Below, one piece after another: positions 8,839 to 17,152 of a stretch of DNA of 64,000 bases. Made by a program: the position numbers and the translations under genes. Numbering within the stretch: the stretch's first letter is position 1; each line of letters begins with the position of its first letter. Source of the DNA: Acidisoma sp965199065 (lineage in GTDB: Bacteria > Pseudomonadota > Alphaproteobacteria > Acetobacterales > Acetobacteraceae); contig NZ_CBDAQN010000003.1 in assembly GCF_965199065.1 (NCBI RefSeq), forward strand, positions 2,108,001 through 2,172,000. The letters are read 5' to 3'. Below the pieces are notes generated by a model, which saw only the letters and a list, made by a program, of their open reading frames with translations, was not told the origin of the DNA and did not search any database.

Positions 8839-9075
8839 ATGACCATGATCCATCTCGACGAGGACCTTTGGCAGAACAGCATGCTTCCCGAGGGCATCCT
8901 GGAACGCTGGCTGGTGGATGACGGCACGACAGTCACCGTCGGCGAGCGCATCGCCGAGGTGCGGATCGAAAGCTCGCTGCATGAGATCATGTCCCCTGGC
9001 GTTGGGGTTCTCACCATTCTCGCGGAACAGAATACTGTGGTGGAGCCTGGAACGGCGGTCGGCCGTCTGCTGTAG
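8839..9075 (+). CDS. Stand-alone lipoyl/biotinyl-fold protein lacking any lysine
   Basis: A 78-residue protein preceded by an excellent AAGGAGA six bases before its ATG. It follows the biotinyl/lipoyl domain pattern: PEGILERWLVDDGTTVTVGERIAEV, a turn, then SPGVGVLTILAEQNTVVEPGTAVGRLL. In true carrier domains the turn carries the modified Lys (ETDKA or EAMKM). Here that position is S45 in RIESSLHEI, and the whole protein contains no lysine. It therefore cannot be lipoylated or biotinylated in the standard way. It starts 65 bp after the MocR gene on the same strand and is probably part of the same module. Confidence 0.75.
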   Translation: MTMIHLDEDLWQNSMLPEGILERWLVDDGTTVTVGERIAEVRIESSLHEIMSPGVGVLTILAEQNTVVEPGTAVGRLL

Positions 9076-9140
9076 CCGGCCGGGGCAGCGATGTCCGAAA
9101 ACGGCGAGCGGGGCGGTGCCGGTGATGGCATGATGCCGCC

Positions 9141-10646
9141 ATGCACCCGTTGTCAGGCCCGCTCGACCCGGAGATTTGCTATCGCGCGCTGCTGACGCGC
9201 GACGTGCGTTTCGATGGGCGCTTCTTTACCGGCGTCCGCACCACCGGCATCTATTGCCGGCCGGTCTGCCCGGCGCAGACCCCGAAGCCGGGCAACGTCA
9301 CCTTCTACCCCAGCGCCGCCGCCGCCGAGGTGGCCGGATTCCGCTCCTGCCTCCGCTGCCGGCCAGAACGGGCGCCCTCTTCCACGGTGGGCCATCCCCT
9401 TGTCGAGCGGGCGATGGCCATCATCGCCGAGGGCCAGGACCCCGACGGACCCAGTCTCGATGGATCGGGCCTCGCTGAACGGCTGGGTGTCGGCGAGCGT
9501 CAGCTCCGACGCCTCTTCGCCGCTCATCTGGGCGCCAGCCCGAAGGCCGTGATGCAGACGCGTCGCCATCTGCTCGCCCGGCAGTTGGTGGTGGAAACCG
9601 AACTGCCGCTGACCGAGGTGGCGCTCGCGGCTGGCTTCGACAGCCTGAGGCGCTTCAACCACGTCTTCCTGACGCTCTACGGCAAGCCGCCAAGCGGGAT
9701 GCGTCGTTCTGCCGCGCGGCCGCGAGATCAGCGCGGACTCACCCTCAGCCTGCCTTACCGTCCGCCGTACGACTGGCCGGGGATCGTCGCCGTTCTCAAA
9801 GCCCATGCCATTCCAGGCGTGGAAGTGGTGACGGACGAGGCCTATGCGCGGATCATCACCCTCGGCGGCCATCGCGGCACCGTCGTGGTGTCACCCGGAG
9901 GCGGCGATAGCCTCGCGGCGCAGATAGACTTTCCCGCACTCCGCTTCCTGCCGCGGATCGTCGCCAACCTCCGGCGCATCTTCGATCTCGCCGCCGATCC
10001 TGGCCCGGTCGACGATGTGCTGGCGGCCGACCCCGGCCTCGCGCCGCTGATCGCCGCGCGCCCCGGCCTGCGCGTGCCCGGCGCCTGGAACGGCTTTGAA
10101 TTGGCCGTGCGGGTGATCCTCGGGCAACAGGTGAGCGTGGCTGCAGGCAGCCGCCTCGCAGGCAAGCTGGTGGCGCTGTTCGGCACACCGGTGGAGACAG
10201 CAATTCCTGGGCTGACCGGCCTGTTTCCGTCGCCCGCACGGCTGGTGGCGGAGGCGGATGAGTTGAGCCTCCACCTCAACATGCCGCGGGCGCGGGCGGC
10301 CGCGATCGTCAACCTTGCCCGCGCCGTGGCCGATGCGCCCGATCTGCTGGAGCGCGGCGAAGGGCTGGAGGCGTCCGTGCGCCGTCTCTGCGCCGTGCCG
10401 GGCATCGGACCCTGGACCGCGCAGTGCATCGCGCTGTTCGCGCTGCGCGAGCCGGACGCCTTCCCGCCGCGCGATGTCGGCCTGCAGCGCGCGCTCGGCC
10501 TGACCGACCGGCAGTTGATGGCCCGTGCCGAACACTGGCGCCCCTGGCGCGCCTACGCCGTCATGCATCTCTGGATGGTGGCGCTCGGTCTCGCCGGCAA
10601 CTCCGCCCAGAAGATCGAAAGTATTGCAGATGACCCTGTCGCTTGA
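9141..10646 (+). CDS. Ada sensor / AraC HTH / AlkA DNA glycosylase fusion
   Basis: A 501-residue three-part protein. Residues 1-80 are the Ada zinc domain with Cys ligands C39, C43, C70 and C73; C39 is the one that takes a methyl group from methylphosphotriesters. Residues 85-190 are an AraC-type HTH (LAERLGVGERQLRRLF and LAAGFDSLRRFNHVF). From about 200 on is a 3-methyladenine DNA glycosylase II with the helix-hairpin-helix VPGIGPWTAQCIAL and catalytic D445 in FPPRDVGLQ. It would sense alkylation, control transcription and excise alkylated purines. Its end overlaps the methyltransferase start by 17 bp. Confidence 0.93.
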   Translation: MHPLSGPLDPEICYRALLTRDVRFDGRFFTGVRTTGIYCRPVCPAQTPKPGNVTFYPSAAAAEVAGFRSCLRCRPERAPSSTVGHPLVERAMAIIAEGQDPDGPSLDGSGLAERLGVGERQLRRLFAAHLGASPKAVMQTRRHLLARQLVVETELPLTEVALAAGFDSLRRFNHVFLTLYGKPPSGMRRSAARPRDQRGLTLSLPYRPPYDWPGIVAVLKAHAIPGVEVVTDEAYARIITLGGHRGTVVVSPGGGDSLAAQIDFPALRFLPRIVANLRRIFDLAADPGPVDDVLAADPGLAPLIAARPGLRVPGAWNGFELAVRVILGQQVSVAAGSRLAGKLVALFGTPVETAIPGLTGLFPSPARLVAEADELSLHLNMPRARAAAIVNLARAVADAPDLLERGEGLEASVRRLCAVPGIGPWTAQCIALFALREPDAFPPRDVGLQRALGLTDRQLMARAEHWRPWRAYAVMHLWMVALGLAGNSAQKIESIADDPVA

Positions 10647-11178
10647 CCGCTTCGCCTCGCCGCTCGGCGAGATCCTGCTCGTCTTCGAGGGCGACACGCT
10701 CCGCGCGCTCGATTTCTGGGATTACGAGCCGCGCATGCACCGGCTGCTGCGGCTGCATTACGGGTCGGTCGTCCTGACCGAAGCGCCGGCACCGACCGCC
10801 ATCCGGGCTCCTCTCGACGCGTTTTTCGCGGGCGACTGGGCAGCGTTGGACCGGGTCGCCGTCGCGACCGGCGGCACCCCCTTCCAACGTCAGGTCTGGT
10901 CCTCGGTGCGGCGTATCCGTCCCGGCGCGACCCAAAGCTATGGGGCGCTTGCCGCCGCAATCGGCCGGCCGGGAGCGAGCCGCGCCGTCGGGCTGGCCAA
11001 TGGCGCCAATCCGGTCGCGATCGTGGTGCCCTGTCACCGGGTGATCGGCGCGAACTCGGCGCTCACCGGGTATGGTGGGGGACTGGCCCGGAAAGCATGG
11101 CTGCTGGCCCATGAAAAAGGCGAGAGCCAGACCCAGCTGCCGCTACCTTCCCTTGACGCTGCCTATGCTCCCGCATGA
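10630..11178 (+). CDS. ogt: Methylated-DNA--protein-cysteine S-methyltransferase
   Basis: A 182-residue suicide O6-alkylguanine repair protein with the acceptor Cys C135 in VVPCHRVIG, the RPGATQSYGALA segment and SRAVGLANGANP before it. The ATG at 10630 lies inside the end of the Ada/AlkA fusion gene, so the two are surely cotranscribed and translationally coupled. Together they split the three activities of classical Ada plus AlkA differently from E. coli. The C-terminal 20 residues (after AWLLAHEKG) are a non-conserved tail. Confidence 0.93.
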   Translation: MTLSLDRFASPLGEILLVFEGDTLRALDFWDYEPRMHRLLRLHYGSVVLTEAPAPTAIRAPLDAFFAGDWAALDRVAVATGGTPFQRQVWSSVRRIRPGATQSYGALAAAIGRPGASRAVGLANGANPVAIVVPCHRVIGANSALTGYGGGLARKAWLLAHEKGESQTQLPLPSLDAAYAPA

Positions 11179-11219
11179 CATCACCTTCTTGTGCACCTGC
11201 GAAGAAGGATTAGTCGTTC

Positions 11220-11711
11220 ATGGCCTTTACGCTCTCCAGCAGCAGCCTACAGGATGGTGGAACCGTTCCGGAAAAGCACGTCTTCTCGAGCTTCGGCTGC
11301 ACGGGCGGTAACCTCTCGCCGGAGCTGCACTGGTCTGGCGCACCGAGCGAGACGAAGAGCTTCGCCCTGACGGTCTATGACCCCGATGCACCGACGGGCA
11401 GCGGCTGGTGGCACTGGACCGTGGTGAACATCCCGCCCACGGCCTCCTCCATCCCCGAGGGCGCAAGCCATCCGATCAAATCCGGGTTGCCCTCGGGCGC
11501 CGTGGAGGCGCGCACGGATTTCGGGACCGCGGGCTACGGCGGCCCCTGTCCGCCGGAAGGCGACAAGCCGCATCGCTACATCTTCACGCTGCACGCGCTG
11601 AAGGAACCGTCTCTGCCCCTAACCGCGGATGCACCGAGCGCCCAGGTGGGCTACTATCTGCACTTCGCGACGATCGAGAAAACGAGCTTCACGGTCTTCT
11701 ACGGCAAGTAG
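11220..11711 (+). CDS. YbhB/YbcL family (PEBP, Raf kinase inhibitor-like) protein
   Basis: A 163-residue phosphatidylethanolamine-binding protein homologue. The family signature is seen in FALTVYDPDAPTGSGWWHWTVVNIP and in GGPCPPEGDKPHRYIFTLHALK. No signal peptide is present, so it is cytosolic. The function in bacteria is poorly known. It stands 41 bp after ogt on the same strand, but a functional link to DNA repair is not implied. Confidence 0.9.
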   Translation: MAFTLSSSSLQDGGTVPEKHVFSSFGCTGGNLSPELHWSGAPSETKSFALTVYDPDAPTGSGWWHWTVVNIPPTASSIPEGASHPIKSGLPSGAVEARTDFGTAGYGGPCPPEGDKPHRYIFTLHALKEPSLPLTADAPSAQVGYYLHFATIEKTSFTVFYGK

Positions 11712-11732
11712 GGGCCGGGTAGGGAAACGGTC

Positions 11733-13202
11733 ATGAAGATCTTCATGGCCGCCCTCGACACCGAAACCAATACCTTCGCCCCGCTGCCGACCGGCGCCCT
11801 CGCCTTCGCGGAAGGGTTCGTCGCCCACGGCAACGCCACCTCCCTGCCGGAAAACTACTGTTCGGCCCAGCTCTATGTCTGGCGCCGCCGCGCCGAGGCC
11901 CTGGATTGGGATGTGGCGGAAAGCCTCTGCGCCTATGCCGAGCCCGGCGGGATTACCGCGCGGACCGTCTACGAGGCGTTTCGCGACGAAATCCTCCGCG
12001 ACCTCACCCATGCCATGCCGGTCGATACCGTGCTGCTCGGGCTCCATGGCGCGATGGTCGCCGACGGCTACGACGACTGCGAAGGCGACCTGCTCGCCGC
12101 CGTCCGCGCCATCGTCGGGCCCGATGTGCCGGTCGGCGCGGAACTCGATCTCCACTGCCACCTCACCGATGCCATGATGCGGGCGGCGACCGTGCTCGTC
12201 GCCTACAAGGAATATCCGCATATCGACATCCCCGAGCGCGCCGAGCATCTGTTCACGTTGATCGCGGACGCGGTGATGGGGCGGACGAAGCCGGTGATGG
12301 CCGCCTTCGACTGCCGGATGATCGGGTCGTTCCGGCCGACGGCCCAGCCGATGCGCGGCTTCGTCGACCACATGATCGCCCATGAAGGGCGGGACGGCAT
12401 CCTGTCGCTGTCGCTGGCGCACGGCTTCCCCTGGGGCGACGTGGCGGATGTCGGCGTGAAGATGCTGGCCGTCGCCGATGGCGACCATGATCGCGCGGCC
12501 GCCGTGGCGCGGCATTACGGCGAGGCCCTGTTCGCGCTGCGGAAGGAGGCGGCGCCGGTTTTTCTCACCGTCGACGCTGCCTTGGAGGTCGCGCTGGACC
12601 TGACGGTGGAGGCGGGTGCCGGTCCGGTGGTGATTGCCGATGTCGCCGACAATCCGGGCGGCGGCGCGCCGGGCGACGCGACATTCTTTCTGCGAGCGGT
12701 CTGCGAGCGTGGGATCGCCGGCATCATGCTGGGCTATTTCTGGGACCCGATCGCGGTGCGCTTCTGTTTCGAGGCGGGGCTTGGGGCGACGCTCGACCTT
12801 CGCATCGGCGGCAAATGCGGCGTGGCCTCGGGCGAGCCCGTGGATCTGCGCGTCACCGTGATGGGGCTCGCGGAGCAGGTGACGCAGCGTTTCGGCACGG
12901 CGCCTGTCGCGATGGGCCCTTCGGCCTGGGTGCGGGCTGGCGGGATCGACCTCGTGCTCATCAGCCTGCGCACGCAGACCTTTCACCCCGAGGGCATGGC
13001 GGCGCTGGGCCTCGACCCCACGACCCTGCGCATCATCGTGGTGAAGTCGATCCAGCATTTCCATGCGGGCTTCGCCCCGATTGCGAGCGAGATCCTGTAT
13101 GCGTCCTCGCCTGGGGCGCTCTCGCAGAACTACACGGAAATTGTTTATACGAAACGGTCCGGGCCATACTGGCCGCGCGACGAGGACCCGTTTCTGCCGT
13201 AA
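11733..13202 (+). CDS. M81 family metallopeptidase (MlrC-like)
   Basis: A 489-residue protein of the MlrC family, named after the microcystin-degrading enzyme. The N-terminal domain carries the likely metal site (HGAMVADGYDDCEGDLL, ELDLHCHLT and KEYPHIDIPERAEH). The C-terminal domain has VVIADVADNPGGGAPGD, well conserved in the family. Most members have no proven substrate and act on small peptides or unknown amides. It starts 21 bp after the PEBP gene. Its end faces the PPK2 gene, whose shifted reading frame reaches back over it. Confidence 0.88.
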   Translation: MKIFMAALDTETNTFAPLPTGALAFAEGFVAHGNATSLPENYCSAQLYVWRRRAEALDWDVAESLCAYAEPGGITARTVYEAFRDEILRDLTHAMPVDTVLLGLHGAMVADGYDDCEGDLLAAVRAIVGPDVPVGAELDLHCHLTDAMMRAATVLVAYKEYPHIDIPERAEHLFTLIADAVMGRTKPVMAAFDCRMIGSFRPTAQPMRGFVDHMIAHEGRDGILSLSLAHGFPWGDVADVGVKMLAVADGDHDRAAAVARHYGEALFALRKEAAPVFLTVDAALEVALDLTVEAGAGPVVIADVADNPGGGAPGDATFFLRAVCERGIAGIMLGYFWDPIAVRFCFEAGLGATLDLRIGGKCGVASGEPVDLRVTVMGLAEQVTQRFGTAPVAMGPSAWVRAGGIDLVLISLRTQTFHPEGMAALGLDPTTLRIIVVKSIQHFHAGFAPIASEILYASSPGALSQNYTEIVYTKRSGPYWPRDEDPFLP

Positions 13203-13214
13203 GCCAGTGACAGA

Positions 13215-14143
13215 TCAATAGATCGCCGGGACGAACATCTCCGGCGGGATCGGCCCGCGGATGTAGTCGGGTTGCGCACGCGATCGGGTAGGATGATCGT
13301 GTCGTGCTGCACCTCTCCGTAGGGGATCTGGTTGAGCAGGTGATGGATGCAGTTGAGCCGGGCGCGCTTCTTGTCCACGGCCTCGACAACCCACCACGGC
13401 GCTTCCGGGATGTGGGTCGCGTCCAGCATCGCCTCCTTCGCCTTGGTGTACTGCTCCCACCGGCGGCGCGATTCCAGATCCATCGGGCTGAGCTTCCACT
13501 GCTTCATCGGATCATGGATGCGCATCTCGAACCGCAACTGCTGCTCGTCATCCGTGATCGAGAACCAGTACTTGATCAGGATGATGCCCGACCGGACCAG
13601 CATGCGTTCGAACTCGGGCACACTGCGGAAGAACTCCTCGACATCCTGCTCGGTGCAGAACCCCATGACGCGCTCGACGCCGGCGCGGTTGTACCAGCTG
13701 CGGTCGAACAGAACCATTTCGCCGCCGGCGGGCAGGTTCGCGACGTAGCGTTGGAAATACCATTGGGTCCGTTCGCGCTCGTTGGGCGCGGGCAGGGCGA
13801 CGACGCGGCAGACGCGCGGATTGAGCCGCTGCGTGATGCGCTTGATGACACCGCCCTTGCCGGCGGAATCCCGGCCCTCGAAGATGACGACGACCTTGAG
13901 CTTGTTGTGGGAGACCCAATCCTGCAGCTTGACAAGTTCGGTCTGAAGCCGGAACAGCTCCCGGAAGTAGAGCCTGCGGTCCATGCCGGCGCCAACGGGA
14001 GCATCCTCGGACGATGAGCGCGCCAGCCGGTCAAGCCGCGCCTCATCCATCTCCATCTCAAGCTCTTCGTCGTAGCTGTCGAGAAGCTCCTCGCGGATGC
14101 TGGCCACGGTTGCATGGCCGAGGACGGTCTGTTCGTTGCTCAT
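13215..14143 (-). CDS. ppk2: Polyphosphate kinase 2, frameshifted near the C-terminus
   Basis: A PPK2 that transfers phosphate between polyphosphate and nucleotides. The P-loop GRDSAGKGG lies at residues 90-98, the DRSWYNR Walker B/lid motif at 147-153, and the substrate region includes KYWFSITDDEQ. Reading from the ATG at 14143 the conserved frame holds to NP at residue 292. One base then seems to be missing near 13268. The expected tail DYIRGPIPPEMFVPAIY is found in the next frame and stops at 13215. Without correction, the reading frame instead continues for 40 unrelated Arg/Ser-rich residues to a stop at 13145, overlapping the M81 gene. This is either a sequencing error or a recent mutation. 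Confidence 0.85.
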
Positions 14144-14272
14144 CGATGGCCAGCCCCTTGTCGACATCCGCCATCGAAACATGGAGGATGCAACCGAAGC
14201 TAGGCAAGTGAAGCTTCGGGGACGCGCGCCCGCGCCCTCGGCTGATCGTTCCTGGCGCCCCCCGGAACTGGC

Positions 14273-15628
14273 TTACTGGCGCACGAACGTCCCAATCAGG
14301 GAGCGTCGCGGTGCGCGCCCCTTGTCGGCGACCTCCGTGTTCATGCGGGTCTCCGACGTCATCGCTTCCACCGCCTCTTTGATTGCGGGCAGGTCCTTCG
14401 GGTGGATGCGGCCCAGCCGCGCGAGATACATCGCGATGACCGCCGGTTCGTCCAACGGCACGTCATGATGCATGCCATCCCGGCGGAGCCGGCGGAGGTT
14501 CTTCGGGTCGCGTTCGATCTCCTTCGGAAACAGCGCGATGACCTCGGGCTTTCGCGCAGGGGGCTGCACCGGAGCCGCGGGCTCGCCGGTGAGGCAGGCG
14601 ATGAGCGGTGCACAGGGATCGTGTCCAAAGAGGCGCCCGAGATAGCTCGTGCCGATGGGCCGCGGATTGGCCTCGATGAGCGCCGCACGTCCGGTCGACT
14701 CATCGAGCATGAAGTCGAAGCTCATGAAGCCCGAACATCCGAGGGCCGCGACGAGGCGCCGCGCCGTATCCGCCATCTCGGGGTTCTCGACGTAGCGCAC
14801 CATCGTGCTGGGTCCGGTCGGACCGGGATGCGTCTGCTCGGCCACGAAGCTGACGCCGTCGAGCACCTGCCCTTGCCAGGTGGCAACCGTCCGCATCGCC
14901 GGGACGCCCGGCATGAAGCTCTGCAGCAGGGGCGGCGCGCCATTGGTTCCGCCGAAGCCGGACACGCGCCACAAGGCGCGCCCCATCCCGCGGCGCGCCC
15001 GGCGGACGACGGAGCCGGACTGGAGGCTGGCCACTGCCGAACGCAACTCGTCGGCCGTCCTGGCAATGGTGACGCCGTGGCCGCCGCAGGTGTTCTCGCA
15101 TTTCAGAACGACCGGAAAGCCCCATGCTTGAGCACGCGCGAGCAGCTCCGGCGTATCCCAGGAGACGCAGAAGTGGGGCAGGTGCACGCCGAGCTGGCTG
15201 GCAACCTGCATCAGGCCCGAACGGCTCACCACCGCGTCGTAACCGGTCGGCGAGCCGAACGACCGCTCCAGCAATAGCCGCAGCTGTGGCGTGACCGACG
15301 AGGACACGGCGAGAACGCGCAGGCACTGCGCCGCGATGTTGTCGAGAGGCACGATGAGGTCGGCGTTCCACTCGCGGCTCGCGCTCTCCAGCCGCGGACG
15401 GAGGAAGGGCACCGCGAGCCACAGACTGCGGTTCGCAGGCAAGGGGAACCAGCGACGCACCCCACGGGGCGCCGCGCAGTAGAACTCCGGCGGCGCGAGC
15501 ACGCCGCAGGCAGCACCCGCGCGGGCGAGCGCCGCGGGCAAGCGATCCGTTCCGATGTCGTTGACCAGAGCCACGAACAGAATGCGAGGCTCGCGCTTCC
15601 GCGGCGCGGTGTCGTCGAGGCTGGGCAT
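14273..15628 (-). CDS. ATP-grasp domain protein (carboxylate-amine/thiol ligase-like)
   Basis: About 451 residues. The ATP-grasp core runs from about residue 115 to 340: FPVVLKCENTCGGHGVTIARTADEL holds the ATP-binding Lys and Gly loop, and FMSFDFMLDESTGRAALIEANPRPIG gives the metal-binding Glu/Asn. Such proteins join a carboxylate to an amine or thiol through an acyl phosphate. The N-terminal VALVNDIGTDRLPAALARAG looks like a preATP-grasp domain. It starts a few bases after the stop of the upstream flavoprotein. GAGGA fits the ATG at 15628 better than the one at 15637. The substrate is unknown. Confidence 0.78.
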   Translation of the reverse strand: MPSLDDTAPRKREPRILFVALVNDIGTDRLPAALARAGAACGVLAPPEFYCAAPRGVRRWFPLPANRSLWLAVPFLRPRLESASREWNADLIVPLDNIAAQCLRVLAVSSSVTPQLRLLLERSFGSPTGYDAVVSRSGLMQVASQLGVHLPHFCVSWDTPELLARAQAWGFPVVLKCENTCGGHGVTIARTADELRSAVASLQSGSVVRRARRGMGRALWRVSGFGGTNGAPPLLQSFMPGVPAMRTVATWQGQVLDGVSFVAEQTHPGPTGPSTMVRYVENPEMADTARRLVAALGCSGFMSFDFMLDESTGRAALIEANPRPIGTSYLGRLFGHDPCAPLIACLTGEPAAPVQPPARKPEVIALFPKEIERDPKNLRRLRRDGMHHDVPLDEPAVIAMYLARLGRIHPKDLPAIKEAVEAMTSETRMNTEVADKGRAPRRSLIGTFVRQ

Positions 15629-15640
15629 CCCGTTCATTCC

Positions 15641-16882
15641 TCAGGCGTCCACAACGCGGGCATCTGCCGGAACGGCGGCGGGACGGCGGCTCGACCGGGA
15701 AGCCTGCGTCGCCGCAAGGTGCCGCGACAGACGGCGCGAGGCGAAACCGGCGCCCGCCATGAAGCGCAGCATGGGCCCGAAGCTGTTGGCGGCGGCGGGG
15801 CCGACGAAGTGCAGCCCGGGCACCGAGCTCTCGAAGTTGCGCGACAGCTTCGGCGCGCCATCGACATGCGCGATCTCGGCTGCCAGCTGACGGTCGAGGA
15901 AGGGGGTGCGGTCCACGGCGATCTTGAAGCCGGTGGCGCAGATCACGTGATCGGCGACCATCGTGCTCATCGTGCCGTCATGGCGGCGCAACGTCAGCAG
16001 AGCGCGGCCCTCCTGGGCCTCCGCGCCGACGACGGTGGTGTCGGTGATGATCGGCACCTGCCCCTCGACTTCGTCACGGACGAACCAGGCCGGCGCCGGG
16101 CCGAGGTAGCGCGTCACCACCTGGGTCCGGAAGTTGTCCGGCATATGATGAAACAACAGCGGTGCGCGGGTGCAGAGAACCGACTTCCATCCCGGCCCGA
16201 GCACCGTCATCGGCGCGCGGATCTTGTCGCGCAGCGTGCGCTTTCCAAGTGGGCTCTGGAAACGAACCGAGCTGCGCCGTGCGACGACCGAAACATGGGC
16301 TCCACGCCGGCGGAGCGCCGCGGCGGCATCCATGGCCGAAGAACCGCCGCCGATGACAACGACATTCTGCCCGGCGAACTGCGCGAAGCTGCTGTGCTTC
16401 GAGCTGTGGCTGCACAACGTCGATGGCAGCGTCTGCACGGGAGCGGGGAGCTGCGCGTAGCGCTCGACGCCGACCGCCGAGATGACGCGGCGCGAGGTGA
16501 TGCGTCCACCGTCGGCGAACTCCGTGATGAAGCCATCACCGCGACGGGTGACCGCGACGGCCGTGCGTTCTTCCAGCGACGGCACGAACTGGCGCTGGAA
16601 TGCGAGGCCGTAGGCCACGAAGGTGGATTTCTTTACCGGCACGCCGGTATCCGCGTAGGGAATGCCTTCCGCGGCGCAGTAGGCCCCGAGCGTGAACTCG
16701 CCACGCGGCTCGAACAGTGTGGTGGCGAAGCCCTCGGATTTGAGGTACATTCCATCCGGCATCGTCGAGATCCAGGCGCCCATCGGCGTGCCGGCGATCC
16801 TGAAGTCGAGGCCGCGCCCGGAAAGATGCGCTGCCAAAGACAAGCCGTATGGTCCGGCTCCGATAATGAGGCAATCTGTCAC
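15641..16882 (-). CDS. FAD/NAD(P)-dependent monooxygenase-like protein
   Basis: A 413-residue two-dinucleotide-fold flavoprotein. The FAD site is LIIGAGPYGLSLAAHL (about residues 5-20), the NADPH site VVVIGGGSSAMDAAAAL (about 172-190), and the VICATGFKI motif comes late. This layout fits the flavin-containing and lysine/ornithine N-hydroxylating monooxygenase families or a related oxidoreductase. The C-terminal 30 residues are low complexity. It is the first gene of a two-gene unit with the ATP-grasp protein and is divergent from uxaC. Hydroxylation of an amine followed by ligation is possible but unproven. Confidence 0.77.
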   Translation of the reverse strand: MTDCLIIGAGPYGLSLAAHLSGRGLDFRIAGTPMGAWISTMPDGMYLKSEGFATTLFEPRGEFTLGAYCAAEGIPYADTGVPVKKSTFVAYGLAFQRQFVPSLEERTAVAVTRRGDGFITEFADGGRITSRRVISAVGVERYAQLPAPVQTLPSTLCSHSSKHSSFAQFAGQNVVVIGGGSSAMDAAAALRRRGAHVSVVARRSSVRFQSPLGKRTLRDKIRAPMTVLGPGWKSVLCTRAPLLFHHMPDNFRTQVVTRYLGPAPAWFVRDEVEGQVPIITDTTVVGAEAQEGRALLTLRRHDGTMSTMVADHVICATGFKIAVDRTPFLDRQLAAEIAHVDGAPKLSRNFESSVPGLHFVGPAAANSFGPMLRFMAGAGFASRRLSRHLAATQASRSSRRPAAVPADARVVDA

Positions 16883-17152
16883 CGCGGGCGTCCTTCAATT
16901 TGGATCGGTGCTCGTTCGCCACAGGGTGTGGCTCAACTGTCGTGAATGTACCGTTGTCGCCTTGAGGCTGTCGCCTTATGCGAAGAGGCCCGTGCCTTAT
17001 CCCTTTGAGGTGGCGTTCTACGCCTTCGGACGGTCTTCGCCGCCTGCCGCCTTGACAGGTCGGCGGTGGGGCGTGACGGCTGACCGCTGGCGAACTGCCG
17101 GCCGGGCGTCCGCGCCGATCGTCCCGGCAGCATGACGAAGGAGACGACGATC
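16883..17152. promoter_or_regulatory. Divergent region between the flavoprotein/ATP-grasp pair and uxaC
   Basis: These 270 bp contain no credible gene. They must hold promoters for both directions. I see no repeat or binding site strong enough to name; only the uxaC ribosome-binding site (AAGGAGA, 17138-17144) is clear. Confidence 0.4.

Noticed and set aside
13145..13214. 40-residue C-terminal extension of PPK2
   Set aside because: The residues are Arg/Ser-rich and read antisense through the M81 end; the true conserved tail is in the adjacent frame, so this is a frameshift product and not a real domain.
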